64,000 bases of DNA, taken from the NCBI GenBank assembly GCA_965198095.1, contig OZ240239.1, forward strand, positions 3,844,001-3,908,000, given 5' to 3'. This stretch comes from CBDFJH01 sp965198095. GTDB lineage: Bacteria; Latescibacterota; UBA2968; GCA-2709665. Numbering within the stretch: position 1 is the stretch's first letter; the number at the start of each line of letters is the position of its first letter. Made by a program: the position numbers and the translations under genes. The notes under the pieces are model-generated. The model saw only the letters and a list, made by a program, of their open reading frames with translations, was not told where the DNA came from and did no database searches. Below, piece after piece: positions 54,406 to 62,277 of this stretch.

Positions 54406-55040
54406 CAAGTCAGATACCTCCGGCAAAGCCGGAGGCTTGAAATTCGTGTGAACCGCTCAAAGCGGTTGAAAACCTTGCCGCCACCTAAAGGTGGCTTCTA
54501 TCTGAAAATGTTCAACTGATCGAGCCGGCGATCCTCTTTCTCCTGATCCCGGATGTATTTTCGGACCGCATCCTCATCCTTGCCCACTGTCGAACACCAA
54601 TAACCTCGTGCCCAGAAATGCTGCCCCGGGAAATTCGACCGACGACCGAGATCATTCCGGGCTATGTGAATTGCGCGCTTCCCCTTGATGTATCCAACCA
54701 CTTGGGAAACCGCATACTTGGGAGGAATTGAAATCAGCATATGCACGTGATCCACCCTCAGATGATCCTCCTCCACTCTGCTCTCCCTCTGACGTGCCAA
54801 GTCCCGAATCACCTCTCCCAGGTGCCGTCGAAGTTCCCGGTAGACCGCCTTCCTCCGATACTTCGGTATCCATATAACGTGATACTTGCATTCCCACACC
54901 GTGTGACGTAGACTTCGTACGTTGTTCATCGAGAGCCTTCCTTCTTACGAACTCTGAGCGGTTCACAGACGGAAGGCTCTCACTAATTTCTGGATCTGTC
55001 AAACTCTGCGAGTCTCCCCGGCAAAGCCGGGGGCTTACTA
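54406..55040 (-). mobile_element. IS200/IS605-type insertion sequence
   Basis: The element carries only tnpA. Hairpins near both ends, ACCTCCGGCAAAGCCGGAGG (54418-54437) and CCCCGGCAAAGCCGGGGG (55018-55035), are the subterminal stem-loops such transposases recognise. Exact borders are uncertain because this family makes no target duplication. It splits a methyltransferase cassette from its attC site. Confidence 0.75.
54498..54929 (-). CDS. tnpA: IS200/IS605-family transposase TnpA
   Basis: This 143-residue Y1 transposase has the HUH-type motif H61-V-H63 in DHVHMLISIPP and the catalytic Tyr125 in AVRKYIRDQE. The start is VWECKYHVIWIPKYRRKAVY, standard for the family. It nicks and joins single-stranded DNA at stem-loops. 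It appears intact. There is no TnpB. Confidence 0.93.
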   Translation of the reverse strand: MNNVRSLRHTVWECKYHVIWIPKYRRKAVYRELRRHLGEVIRDLARQRESRVEEDHLRVDHVHMLISIPPKYAVSQVVGYIKGKRAIHIARNDLGRRSNFPGQHFWARGYWCSTVGKDEDAVRKYIRDQEKEDRRLDQLNIFR

Positions 55041-55070
55041 CGGTTAGTTAAGCAGCGCAACATCACGTCA

Positions 55071-55162
55071 TCTAACAGCACGGCGTTGCGCTGCGGCGCT
55101 GATCGCGCCTTGGCCTTCGCCAACCCGCTACGCGGGTTCCTTAACCCACAGACCGTTAAGTG
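55071..55162 (+). repeat. attC-like site 13
   Basis: ATCTAACAGCACGGCGTTGC at the left; CACAGACCGTTAAG at the right; central GCGCCTTGGCCTTCGCCAACCC arm. It originally closed the methyltransferase cassette at 53740. Confidence 0.78.
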
Positions 55163-55377
55163 ACATGTGGCAGAGATCCACTCTTCCTATGACAGACGGC
55201 TTGATTATTCGAGAGGCAACTGAGTGTGATGTTGATTATACGAAAGCCCCAAAAACCAGAAGTCATCTGAAATGACACTGTTTCAAACGGATGATCTGAA
55301 GGTTACTATGATCGGTAAAAGAGAATCCTCGGCCCTTTTGGAGGTATACAAGCAATGCGAAGACTTCCTTGCTCTAG

Positions 55378-56923
55378 GAGCCTGTCGGGTTACGTCTGTT
55401 TGATGAGTTGATTTTTCGGTTGAGCAGTTGGTTTTGTGTGTGTATCGAGAGTCAGGACGAAGTGGTCGCTTCGCCTTATGCTGTATTGGGTAGCCAGTTG
55501 AGTCGATAGAGCTTCAAGAGGTTGTGTGTGATGCAGATGAGGTTCCATTCTGCGGTGACCTTTTTGAGTCCTCTGAAGGTGAAGCGATGGAATTTTCTGA
55601 TTTCCTTGATCTGTCCGAACACGGGTTCAACGACCTGCTTTCTCTTTGAGTAGGTGCATCGTCCTTTGATCGTAAGTAGCTTTCTGGCCATTCTGTCTTT
55701 TGCCGTTGCGCTTTTTGGTATCCTGCCCCGTGGACACTTGGGGATGGGATCTGAGTGTTTGTGTCTCTTGGTGGCAATGTAGGCGTCGATGCCTTTGGGG
55801 AGCTGCTTGATCTGGTCTTGATTGTAGTATCCTGAGTCCGCTGTCAGGCACTTTGGGTTTTTGCCTGTATGTTTCCTGATCCGCTCGACCATCGGTGCGG
55901 CCTGGTTCTTGTCGTTGGCGTCCTTTGTGACATCGGCTGCCAGAATGATCTGCGCCTTCTCATCAACGGCAGCTTGGCAGTTGTAGGCCTGAACGAAGGT
56001 GCCGGAGTCAACCATAATCCTGGAGTCCGGGTCGGTGAAGTTGCGCTGCTTTTTTGATTCAGGTTCTTCAGAAGGAGGTCTGGGCTTGGGACCGGGGCGC
56101 TTGCGATGCTTTCGCTTCTTCAGTTTCTCTTCGTATGCAGCCTTTTTGACAGCATATTCAGCTTGCGCCTCGGCTTCTATTTCGGCCATCGCGGCACGGA
56201 TCTTTTCCAGACGACCTTTCCCGAACTCCCATCCTTTGGCGGGTTCGTCGCCACGATTGCCCTTGCCATAAAGCGCGTCTTCGGCCGCATCAGTCGCTTC
56301 GGCCTGTGCCAGAAGCCGCCTGACCTCAGCCTCGAGTTCGGATGCCTTCTTCTTCATACGACCATAGCTCATCGCTTTGTGCTTGGAGGCGTTCGCTTTG
56401 ACTTTGGTGCCATCGAGCGCCACGTGCCCAAGCTTTACCAGATCCGCAGCCTGGCAGAGCTCGAGCACCTTGGTGAACATACCAGAGAGCGCTTCAAGAT
56501 GCCGCTGCCGAAAGGCTGCAATCGTGTCGTGATCAGGATGCTGATCCAAACTGAGCACACGAAAGGCGACAGAATCATACGTCGCGCGCTCGATCCTCCG
56601 AGAACTCGTGATGCCTTCACAGTATGCCAAAAGCAGCAGACCGACCATCATCCTCGGATCGTAAGGAGGCTGACCCCCCTGGGACCCATCATACGATCCG
56701 TAGACCACCGACAGATCCAGTTCGCCAACGACATCCAGGATGAAGTAGGCCACATGATGCCTCGGAAGCCAATCCCGCAGGTCCGGAGGCAATAACATCA
56801 ACTGATTTGGATCATATTCGCGAAACCGTGTAGGAGTGTTCATCATCACCTCATAACATTAGGGCGCTTGCCAACACTCCTAATCTAAGAAACTTTCACC
56901 CAATAGGGTACTCCGACAGGCTC
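55378..56923 (-). mobile_element. IS1182-like insertion sequence with CTAG target duplication
   Basis: The 1546-bp element has inverted ends GAGCCTGTCGG (55378-55388 and, reversed, up to 56923) and is flanked by CTAG at 55374-55377 and 56924-56927. It carries one intact transposase gene on the minus strand. Confidence 0.88.
55476..56849 (-). CDS. IS1182-family DDE transposase
   Basis: This 457-residue transposase has the family start (FREYDPNQLMLLPPDLRDWL), RMMVGLLLLAYCEGITSSRR, then HVALDGTKVKANASKHKAMS with the first catalytic Asp, a long charged coiled segment (residues ~165-255), LTADSGYYNQDQIKQLPKGI with the second Asp, and KQVVEPVFGQIKEIRKFHRF with the Glu. The gene is uninterrupted, so the element may be active. 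Confidence 0.93.
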   Translation of the reverse strand: MMMNTPTRFREYDPNQLMLLPPDLRDWLPRHHVAYFILDVVGELDLSVVYGSYDGSQGGQPPYDPRMMVGLLLLAYCEGITSSRRIERATYDSVAFRVLSLDQHPDHDTIAAFRQRHLEALSGMFTKVLELCQAADLVKLGHVALDGTKVKANASKHKAMSYGRMKKKASELEAEVRRLLAQAEATDAAEDALYGKGNRGDEPAKGWEFGKGRLEKIRAAMAEIEAEAQAEYAVKKAAYEEKLKKRKHRKRPGPKPRPPSEEPESKKQRNFTDPDSRIMVDSGTFVQAYNCQAAVDEKAQIILAADVTKDANDKNQAAPMVERIRKHTGKNPKCLTADSGYYNQDQIKQLPKGIDAYIATKRHKHSDPIPKCPRGRIPKSATAKDRMARKLLTIKGRCTYSKRKQVVEPVFGQIKEIRKFHRFTFRGLKKVTAEWNLICITHNLLKLYRLNWLPNTA

Positions 56924-56927
56924 CTAG

Positions 56928-57411
56928 CCTCAATAATTCATAAATTTGCTGAAAATCTTCATAATTTTATGTGGAACAATCAGTTATCCAATTTGAGCTA
57001 AAAAACTTTGTTTTGGTGCAATACTGGAAAGCCCAGGATTTACGCAGATTGTTCAGATGTCACGAGTGATTCGGGCCAGATGCCATCGCGGCCGTGGCGT
57101 TTCGGCTCTCTAGCTGCTTCGGCGTTTCTCCTCCCCAGGGGTTAGGGCCCTCTGTGGGACCGGGTCAGGTGCGGGTGCGGATGTGGGGGCGAATGGAAAT
57201 TCGCGGTGTGGGGGCGGGTCCCGCAGTGGGCATAAGGCGGGGGGAGGAGTTCATTCCATTCGCGGCGCCAGTCCTTTCCAGTGAGGCTGAGTCGCCACGG
57301 CCCGAGCCTCCCCGGCGTTTGAGGGGAGCCCTTCTTTTGTCTACTTTTCTTGGGCGGCAAGAAAAGTAGAGTAAGAGTGACTTTCCTAACCTCTCTTATG
57401 AATTATTCAGG
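56928..57411. mobile_element. 484-bp mini insertion element with CTAG target duplication
   Basis: The ends are CCTCAATAATTCATAA (from 56928) and CCTGAATAATTCATAA (read inward from 57411), 15 of 16 bases equal. CTAG stands on both sides (56924-56927 and 57412-57415). There is no transposase gene; the inside has a G-rich part and a strong hairpin TCTACTTTTCTT ... AAGAAAAGTAGA (57338-57369). Confidence 0.8.
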
Positions 57412-57830
57412 CTAGGTCCTGTCCCTGTAGCATCCCTTGGAATGATACAAAAAGACCGGGCAGATTCCCGTAGGCAAGGCGGCCAATACTGTGCCATTCG
57501 GAACGGACAGGATGTTCTTGTGGGCGTCATTGACTTCGCAGTCACTGAGCGTACAAACAGCTGTTTTTTGGAGCTCCTGATGATAGCGGCACCCTGGAGA
57601 AACAAAGGCTATGGTCGTACTGTTGTGACTTGTCTCGATCAGTACCTCAAACGCAGCTATGGGATTCAGCGAATGAACGCTGCTGTGCAAACGAACAACC
57701 CGAAGGGGATTCGATTCTGGAAGAGGCTTGGTTACGATGTATCAAACGAACCGCGGGATCAACCAGATGGTACGGTCACGTACGAGATGACCAAAATGTT
57801 GTGATTTCCTGGTAGAAACAGGGGGCCTTC

Positions 57831-57860
57831 GTATAACACGACACGCCGGGCTGCGGCTCG
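57831..57860 (+). repeat. left half of an attC-like site
   Basis: GTATAACACGACACGCCGGG is a good left end with the array consensus, but no GTTA right end is seen in the 170 bases before the Nudix gene. It follows the GNAT gene as expected for a cassette. Confidence 0.45.
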
Positions 57861-58002
57861 GGCCATCCGGCCTCCCCAGAGGTTCTCATCGAGGCAAGAT
57901 AGGCCACAAACATCCCGTATCTTCAAGATAACAAGCCGCAATGCCGGTCGCGAAGGCGAGTGTCACCAACCTGATGTTGCGTTTACGACGGACCGTTCAA
58001 CG

Positions 58003-58407
58003 ATGCCATCACACTACGTGAAAGCGGGCGTTGCCGGAGTCATTCTCAGAGGCAACCGAATCGTAATGGTTCGCCGGAAATACGGGGCAAACAAAGGGAA
58101 GTGGTGCATCCCTTGCGGGAATGTCGAGGCCGGTGAAGACGTCCGAGCGGCCGTGAGGCGCGAGATTGAGGAAGAGACTGGCTTGGATGTCGAAGTTGGC
58201 GACGTCGTGGACGTGCTCTCGACTCATCACTCGCCTGAGCGGAGCGTCGTAGGAGTATGGTTTCTCGTGAAAGAAAAGGGGGGGCACCTGGCTGCGGGGG
58301 ACGATGCCTCCGAAGTCCAGCTATTTCCTCTTGAGGAGCCGCCAACAGATATGGCATTCGAGGCAGACAGGAAGATCATTGAGCGGCTGAAAACCACGAG
58401 CTTGTGA
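58003..58407 (+). CDS. Nudix hydrolase (cassette gene)
   Basis: This 134-residue protein has a full Nudix box, G39-x5-E45-x7-R53-E-I-E-E-E-T-G-L61 (GNVEAGEDVRAAVRREIEEE), and the common start YVKAGVAGVILRGNRIVMVR. The family hydrolyses nucleoside diphosphates linked to another group; the exact substrate is not apparent. It is followed 35 bases later by an attC-like site. Confidence 0.88.
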   Translation: MPSHYVKAGVAGVILRGNRIVMVRRKYGANKGKWCIPCGNVEAGEDVRAAVRREIEEETGLDVEVGDVVDVLSTHHSPERSVVGVWFLVKEKGGHLAAGDDASEVQLFPLEEPPTDMAFEADRKIIERLKTTSL

Positions 58408-58441
58408 AGGTCTCACGAGACCGAAGGCGCGTCCGGCACCT

Positions 58442-58530
58442 CGGCTGACGCGGGGCGCGCGGGCTGCGTTCGCTTCGCTCTCTCCGCCCGTAACCCCTTC
58501 GGGGGTTCGCGCACACCGGGAACGTTGGAC
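58442..58530 (+). repeat. attC-like site 14, duplicate of site 12
   Basis: GGCTGACGCGGGGCGCGCGG at the left; CGCGCACACCGGGAACGTTGG at the right (GTTG replaces GTTA). The body matches the site at 53597 over its whole length, and the similarity continues into the gene fragment behind it. Confidence 0.65.
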
Positions 58531-58582
58531 GACCTGATGAGACGGAAACCCTTTTTTGCGTTCACGGAGAAGAGAGGCCATA

Positions 58583-58676
58583 TTGAACAGCGACGCAGCG
58601 GTCAAGCGGGTGCGACTGGTAATCGACCGATCGGTCCATGACGGATCCGTAGTGGCGACCTCTGGCGGGACCGTTT
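58583..58676 (+). pseudogene. 5' fragment of a second copy of the 53740 methyltransferase
   Basis: From the TTG at 58583 the frame reads MNSDAAVKRVRLVIDRSVHD, GSVVATSGGT, nearly the same as the start of the intact protein at 53740. Similarity stops near 58676 and the frame runs into unrelated sequence. Leader, TTG start and attC are all duplicated, so an entire cassette was copied and then truncated. Confidence 0.75.
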
Positions 58677-58808
58677 CCTCCTCTCTATTCCCGGGATCGA
58701 GCGGTTCGGCCGGCGCTGTTTTCGGTGTCTATCGGAACGTGCCTTTGCAACGGGTTCAGCAATAACAATCGCAATCCTGTGCCGCTGCTCCCAAGGGAGG
58801 ATCGCACC

Positions 58809-59576
58809 ATGTCACTCGACGGCAAGAAGGCCCTCGTCACCGGCGGACGCCGCAATATCGGCCGCGGCATCGCCCTGGCCCTGGCCCAGGCCGGCTGCGA
58901 CGTGGGCATCAACGACCTGGAACGGGACGACGACGCCGACAGGACCCTGACACTGATCCGGGATCAGGGTCAGGAAGCCGACTTCTTCCAGGCCGATATT
59001 GCCGACCGGGCCCAGGTGGAAGCCATGTTCACGGCCTTCATCGGCCGTTTCAACCGCCTCGATATCCTGATCAACAACCCCTATGCCGGAAGCCGGGCCC
59101 CCTTCCTGGAACTCACCGAGGAAGGCTGGGATCTGACCCTGGACGTCTGCCTCAAGGGCTTTTTCCTTTGCAGCCAGCAGGCCGCCCGCATCATGGTGCA
59201 ACAGGGCCAGGGAGGCAGCATTGTCAGCACCTCTTCGGTCCACAGCCGCCGCGCCTGGCCCGGGGATACGGCCTACGGAGTGGCCAAGGCCGGCGTGCTG
59301 CGGCTCACCGAGAGCATGGCCGTGGACTTGGGCCCCCACAATATCCGCTGCAACGCCGTGCTGCCGGGCCACATGGACCTGAGCCACGTTTTTGGCGCCC
59401 AGGCCCCGTCCGTGGGCAGCGCGTCCGACCAACTCAAGACAAAGGTCCCCCTGCAGCGCCGCGGCACCCCCGAGGACATTGGCCGGGCCGTCGCCTTCCT
59501 CTGCTCGCCGGCAGCCGGCAATATCACCGGCGTATCCCTGCCCGTAGACGGCGGCTTCCTGACCACCGGCGTCTGA
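58809..59576 (+). CDS. short-chain dehydrogenase/reductase
   Basis: From ATG 58809 (AAGGGAGGATCG before it) the protein is 255 residues. Rossmann motif TGGRRNIGRG, the NNPYAG loop (NNAG variant), Ser in STSSVHS and YGVAK (YxxxK) are present, and it ends with the FabG-like ITGVSLPVDGGFLTTG. It reduces an unknown carbonyl substrate. It is more GC-rich than the cassette genes and sits behind a truncated gene copy, so it may have arrived by recombination. Confidence 0.86.
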   Translation: MSLDGKKALVTGGRRNIGRGIALALAQAGCDVGINDLERDDDADRTLTLIRDQGQEADFFQADIADRAQVEAMFTAFIGRFNRLDILINNPYAGSRAPFLELTEEGWDLTLDVCLKGFFLCSQQAARIMVQQGQGGSIVSTSSVHSRRAWPGDTAYGVAKAGVLRLTESMAVDLGPHNIRCNAVLPGHMDLSHVFGAQAPSVGSASDQLKTKVPLQRRGTPEDIGRAVAFLCSPAAGNITGVSLPVDGGFLTTGV

Positions 59577-59742
59577 TGGCGGCGCGACCCATCAAAGGCA
59601 ATGCGCCACCCACTCGTGGAGGGGCTGCGCCCTTCGCCGAACCGATTCGCGGTTCGGGCACGGCGAAAATGACAGGTCGAAACTCGAGATACAATAGGAA
59701 ATGCCAGCCTCCCTTCAGGAAGGCAGAGTAAAGGCGGACATT

Positions 59743-60300
59743 ATGATCGAACTTCGCGGTGACCATGTGGTCCTACGGGCTTTGGAACGAGAGCATTGCC
59801 ATACGCTGTGGAAGATGACGGAAACCGCCGGGGATGTCCCGACGGAGCACTTTCAGCCAGGACTTGCCCAAGAGAACGCCGACAAATGGTTTGAAGAAAT
59901 ACAACGTAAGCAAGGTCAGACTGGGATTGACTTCGGCGTCTTTAACTTGGATGGAAAGATCATCGGGCATGTTCAGCTACACAGTATCGACTGGCAGGAC
60001 CGGTCTGCAGAGCTGGGATTGGGCTTTGCCAGAGTATCGGATCGCGGCAAAGGGTATGGCACGAACGCCCTCCAGCTCATCCTCAGCTATGCATTCGATC
60101 ATCTGGGACTCCATCGCCTGGCAGCGAATCCAGTGGCCTTCAACAGTTCCGCGATCCGCGTGCTCGAAAAGTGTGGTTTCCAGCGGGAAGGTCAGCAGCG
60201 CGAAACGTTCTTCTTCGGTGGACATTGGTACGACCGGGTGAATTATTCGATCCTGGAGGCCGAATTCAGGAAACGCTCAGATAATACCGCGAAGGGATGA
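59743..60300 (+). CDS. GNAT-family acetyltransferase, RimJ/RimL-like (cassette gene)
   Basis: From ATG 59743 (MIELRGDHVVLRALEREHCH) the protein is 185 residues. It has AELGLGFARVSDRGKGYGTN (motif A) and ALQLILSYAFDHLGLHRLAA, NPVAFNSSAIRVLEKCGFQR, EGQQRE, typical of RimJ/RimL-type N-acetyltransferases that modify protein N-termini or small amines. A decayed attC-like stretch (59600-59680) precedes it and a site at 60342 follows. Confidence 0.85.
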   Translation: MIELRGDHVVLRALEREHCHTLWKMTETAGDVPTEHFQPGLAQENADKWFEEIQRKQGQTGIDFGVFNLDGKIIGHVQLHSIDWQDRSAELGLGFARVSDRGKGYGTNALQLILSYAFDHLGLHRLAANPVAFNSSAIRVLEKCGFQREGQQRETFFFGGHWYDRVNYSILEAEFRKRSDNTAKG

Positions 60301-60341
60301 GAGCCATTCCTCGGCTGCCAATCCCACCCGGCTGGCACATC

Positions 60342-60414
60342 CTGTAACACCGCGCCTCCGGCAGCTTGGCCTTCGGCAACTTGGCTGCGCCAGGTTCGCC
60401 AACCGAGAAACGCG
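60342..60414 (+). repeat. attC-like site 15 (right end degenerate)
   Basis: CTGTAACACCGCGCC at the left, central GCAGCTTGGCCTTCGGCAAC, and a right end AACCGAGAAACGCGACC in which GTTA has become GCGA. Confidence 0.55.
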
Positions 60415-60454
60415 ACCTGCAAGCGACCCCTCAAAGGCAAGATGGGGCAAGCTA

Positions 60455-61258
60455 TTGAAGACCCTCTACCAATTTCCGGACCACTACAAGATCGCCTTCT
60501 CCTTCCGCAATATTCGGCGGGAGGTAGACGTTCTTGAAGAAGCTGCTTCTCGCTTTTCCAAGATTCCTGTCAGGGTCTTCCTCGACATTGGATGCGGAAA
60601 CAGCCCGCATATGGAAGAACTGGCCCGCAGAGGATACGGCTTCGTCGGAATCGACATCAGCGAAGAGATGCCTGCATTTTCGGAAGAGAAAGCCAGGAGA
60701 AATGGGGTTTCCGCGCAGTTCAGCAAGGCTGACATGGTCGACTTCCGGATCGACCGATCCGTTGACTTCGCCTTCGTGATGCTCGGCTCTCTTTTCGTCA
60801 GGAACACCGCCGAGATCGTCTCACACTTCGATTCGGTTGCCAATACGCTGAGACCCGGCGGTCTCTATCTGCTCGACTGGTGTATCAGGTTTGACAATCA
60901 GGAGTCGAGCGAAGACGCGTGGGAAATCGAAAAGAAAGGGGTCCTCGTAGGGGCCGGATTCTCCTCGAGGATTGTGGACAAGGTCGAGCAAATCTACGAG
61001 GATACAGTGTCCCTCGAGATGTTGGAAGGCGGAGAAGTCCGGACGCTTGAAAGCAAATCTGTACGCCGGGCGATCTTCCCTCAGGAGTTCCTGTTCTTCG
61101 TTTCCGCCCGGAAGGATTTCGAGTTTCTCGGCTGGTGGAACGATTGGGATCTTTCGTCTCCCCTACGCGGCGACCGAAAAATCAACCGTCCGATCGTCTT
61201 GCTCAGGAGAACAGAGGAAGAGAAACGGGCCAAGCTGCCCCCCTCTCCTTGGCGGTGA
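60455..61258 (+). CDS. class I SAM-dependent methyltransferase (cassette gene)
   Basis: The TTG start at 60455 follows GATGGGGC and gives 267 residues. Motifs: VFLDIGCGNSPHMEELARRG (I), GIDISEEMPAFSEEKARR (II), VDFAFVMLGSLFVRN (post-II) and LRPGGLYLLDWC (III). The C-terminal beta insert resembles that of the 17773 protein. An attC-like site begins 29 bases after the stop. Confidence 0.83.
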   Translation: MKTLYQFPDHYKIAFSFRNIRREVDVLEEAASRFSKIPVRVFLDIGCGNSPHMEELARRGYGFVGIDISEEMPAFSEEKARRNGVSAQFSKADMVDFRIDRSVDFAFVMLGSLFVRNTAEIVSHFDSVANTLRPGGLYLLDWCIRFDNQESSEDAWEIEKKGVLVGAGFSSRIVDKVEQIYEDTVSLEMLEGGEVRTLESKSVRRAIFPQEFLFFVSARKDFEFLGWWNDWDLSSPLRGDRKINRPIVLLRRTEEEKRAKLPPSPWR

Positions 61259-61286
61259 CGGGCTTCGCCGTCGCAGGCCGCCGGCG

Positions 61287-61364
61287 TGTCGCACGACCCG
61301 TTCGCGGCGCGGCGCATCCGCACCTTCGTCCAACTGCCCGCGGCAGTTCGCGGGAACGTTATCG
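61287..61364 (+). repeat. attC-like site 16 (variant left end)
   Basis: The right end CGCGGGAACGTTATCG and the GCACGACCCGTTCGCGG left end match the variant site at 15627. GTCCAACTGCCCGCGGCAGTTCG forms the inner hairpin. Confidence 0.55.
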
Positions 61365-61461
61365 ATCATGGAATCTGACGAAGACCTTCATGTGGAACTG
61401 TCGTATATTACGCTATGTTGACCGAAGCCGAGCAGTCTGACACAGGATTTGGAGGACTCTG

Positions 61462-61680
61462 ATGACTCAACTTCTGGAAAAGGCGATTTCGGAAATCAAG
61501 AAGCTCTCGAATGATGAGCAAGACGCGATTGCTGCTGTTTTGATGGCGGATCTGGAGTCGGAGCGCCAGTGGGAGCGTGCATTTGACTCGACAGCAGAGC
61601 AGTTGTCGCACCTTGCAGACGAGGCTCTTGCCGAATACCGGACAGGCAAGACTGAGCCGTTCGAATCGCATAGCTCATGA
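61462..61680 (+). CDS. antitoxin of a RelE/ParE-type pair (cassette gene)
   Basis: This 72-residue protein (MTQLLEKAISEIKKLSNDEQ, DAIAAVLMADLESERQWERA) belongs to a common small antitoxin type found before RelE-like toxins. The ATG follows GGAGGAC at 61452 (GGAGGACTCTG). Its stop overlaps the toxin start (ATGA). No DNA-binding fold can be told by eye. Confidence 0.75.
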   Translation: MTQLLEKAISEIKKLSNDEQDAIAAVLMADLESERQWERAFDSTAEQLSHLADEALAEYRTGKTEPFESHSS

Positions 61681-61947
61681 TATCCCGGACAACCGATCGT
61701 TTTCGGGAAGCACTATGGGAACTTCCCCAGCACGTCCAAGTCCAAGCGGCCATCGCTTACGCCCGTCTTCGGGACAATCCGAACCATCCGAGCTTGCGAT
61801 TCAAGAAGATACACCCTGCCAAACCGATCTACGCTGTCAGGATCACACGAGATTGCCGTGCCTTGGGCGTGCGAACAGAGGGGACTGATCGTCTGGTTCC
61901 GGATCGGCTCTCATGCTGGCTACGAGCAGCTCATTTCCCGCCTGTAG
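61677..61947 (+). pseudogene. RelE/ParE-like toxin, frameshifted near the end
   Basis: The frame reads MISRTTDRFREALWELPQHV, NPNHPSLRFKKIHPAKPIYA, VRITRDCRALGVRTEG, the usual toxin core. Near 61880 one base change shifts the frame; the other frame gives IVWFRIGSHAGYEQLISRL and a stop at 61947, the normal end. As read, the protein has a wrong tail and is probably inactive. It is coupled to the antitoxin by a 4-base overlap. Confidence 0.7.
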
Positions 61948-62277
61948 GCGACCGGCCACGGAGCTTCCACGACCGATAGCCGTAAAACACTGATCCCTGG
62001 CCAGCCTTCCTGGCGGGCCTCGACCACCCGAGGAACGCACGGCACGGAGACACCGGATCGTAGACTTCGCGGCGAGAGGGACCTTGAGGCCCAAACCCGG
62101 CAGACTTTGCGCCTCCCGCCCGCTCCACCGTCCGCTGCGGCCTCGCTCTGCCAAGCATACTGACCGGAGTGGAGGCCATTTCCGTCGTGGATCAGCTTTC
62201 GACGGCGCCCGTCCCGCGCCGACGCCGGCGGTCCGATTCACGACATACGTGAGCCGAAAGAGAAAGGGCGCCATGCC
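61948..62277. other. 330 bases without a gene after array B
   Basis: No gene and no attC-like site was recognised between the toxin and the GH127-like gene. This is the right border of cassette array B. A ribosome-binding site AGAAAGGG lies at its end. Confidence 0.5.

Larger units (their letters stand above)
55272..57804 (+). pseudogene. GNAT acetyltransferase cassette gene interrupted by two CTAG-inserted elements
   Basis: The first part (55272-55377) reads DDLKVTMIGKRESSALLEVY, KQCEDFLAL; the second (57416-57804) reads PVASLGMIQKDRADSRRQGG, LELLMIAAPWRNKGYGRTVV and MNAAVQTNNPKGIRFWKRLG, the GNAT core. Joining 55377 to 57416 gives one frame of 164 residues without any shift. The interruption is 2034 bases of mobile DNA plus one extra CTAG. 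A further GNAT start, MTDGLIIREATECDVDY, lies at about 55189-55240 in another frame and looks like the front of a different, truncated cassette gene. Confidence 0.8.
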
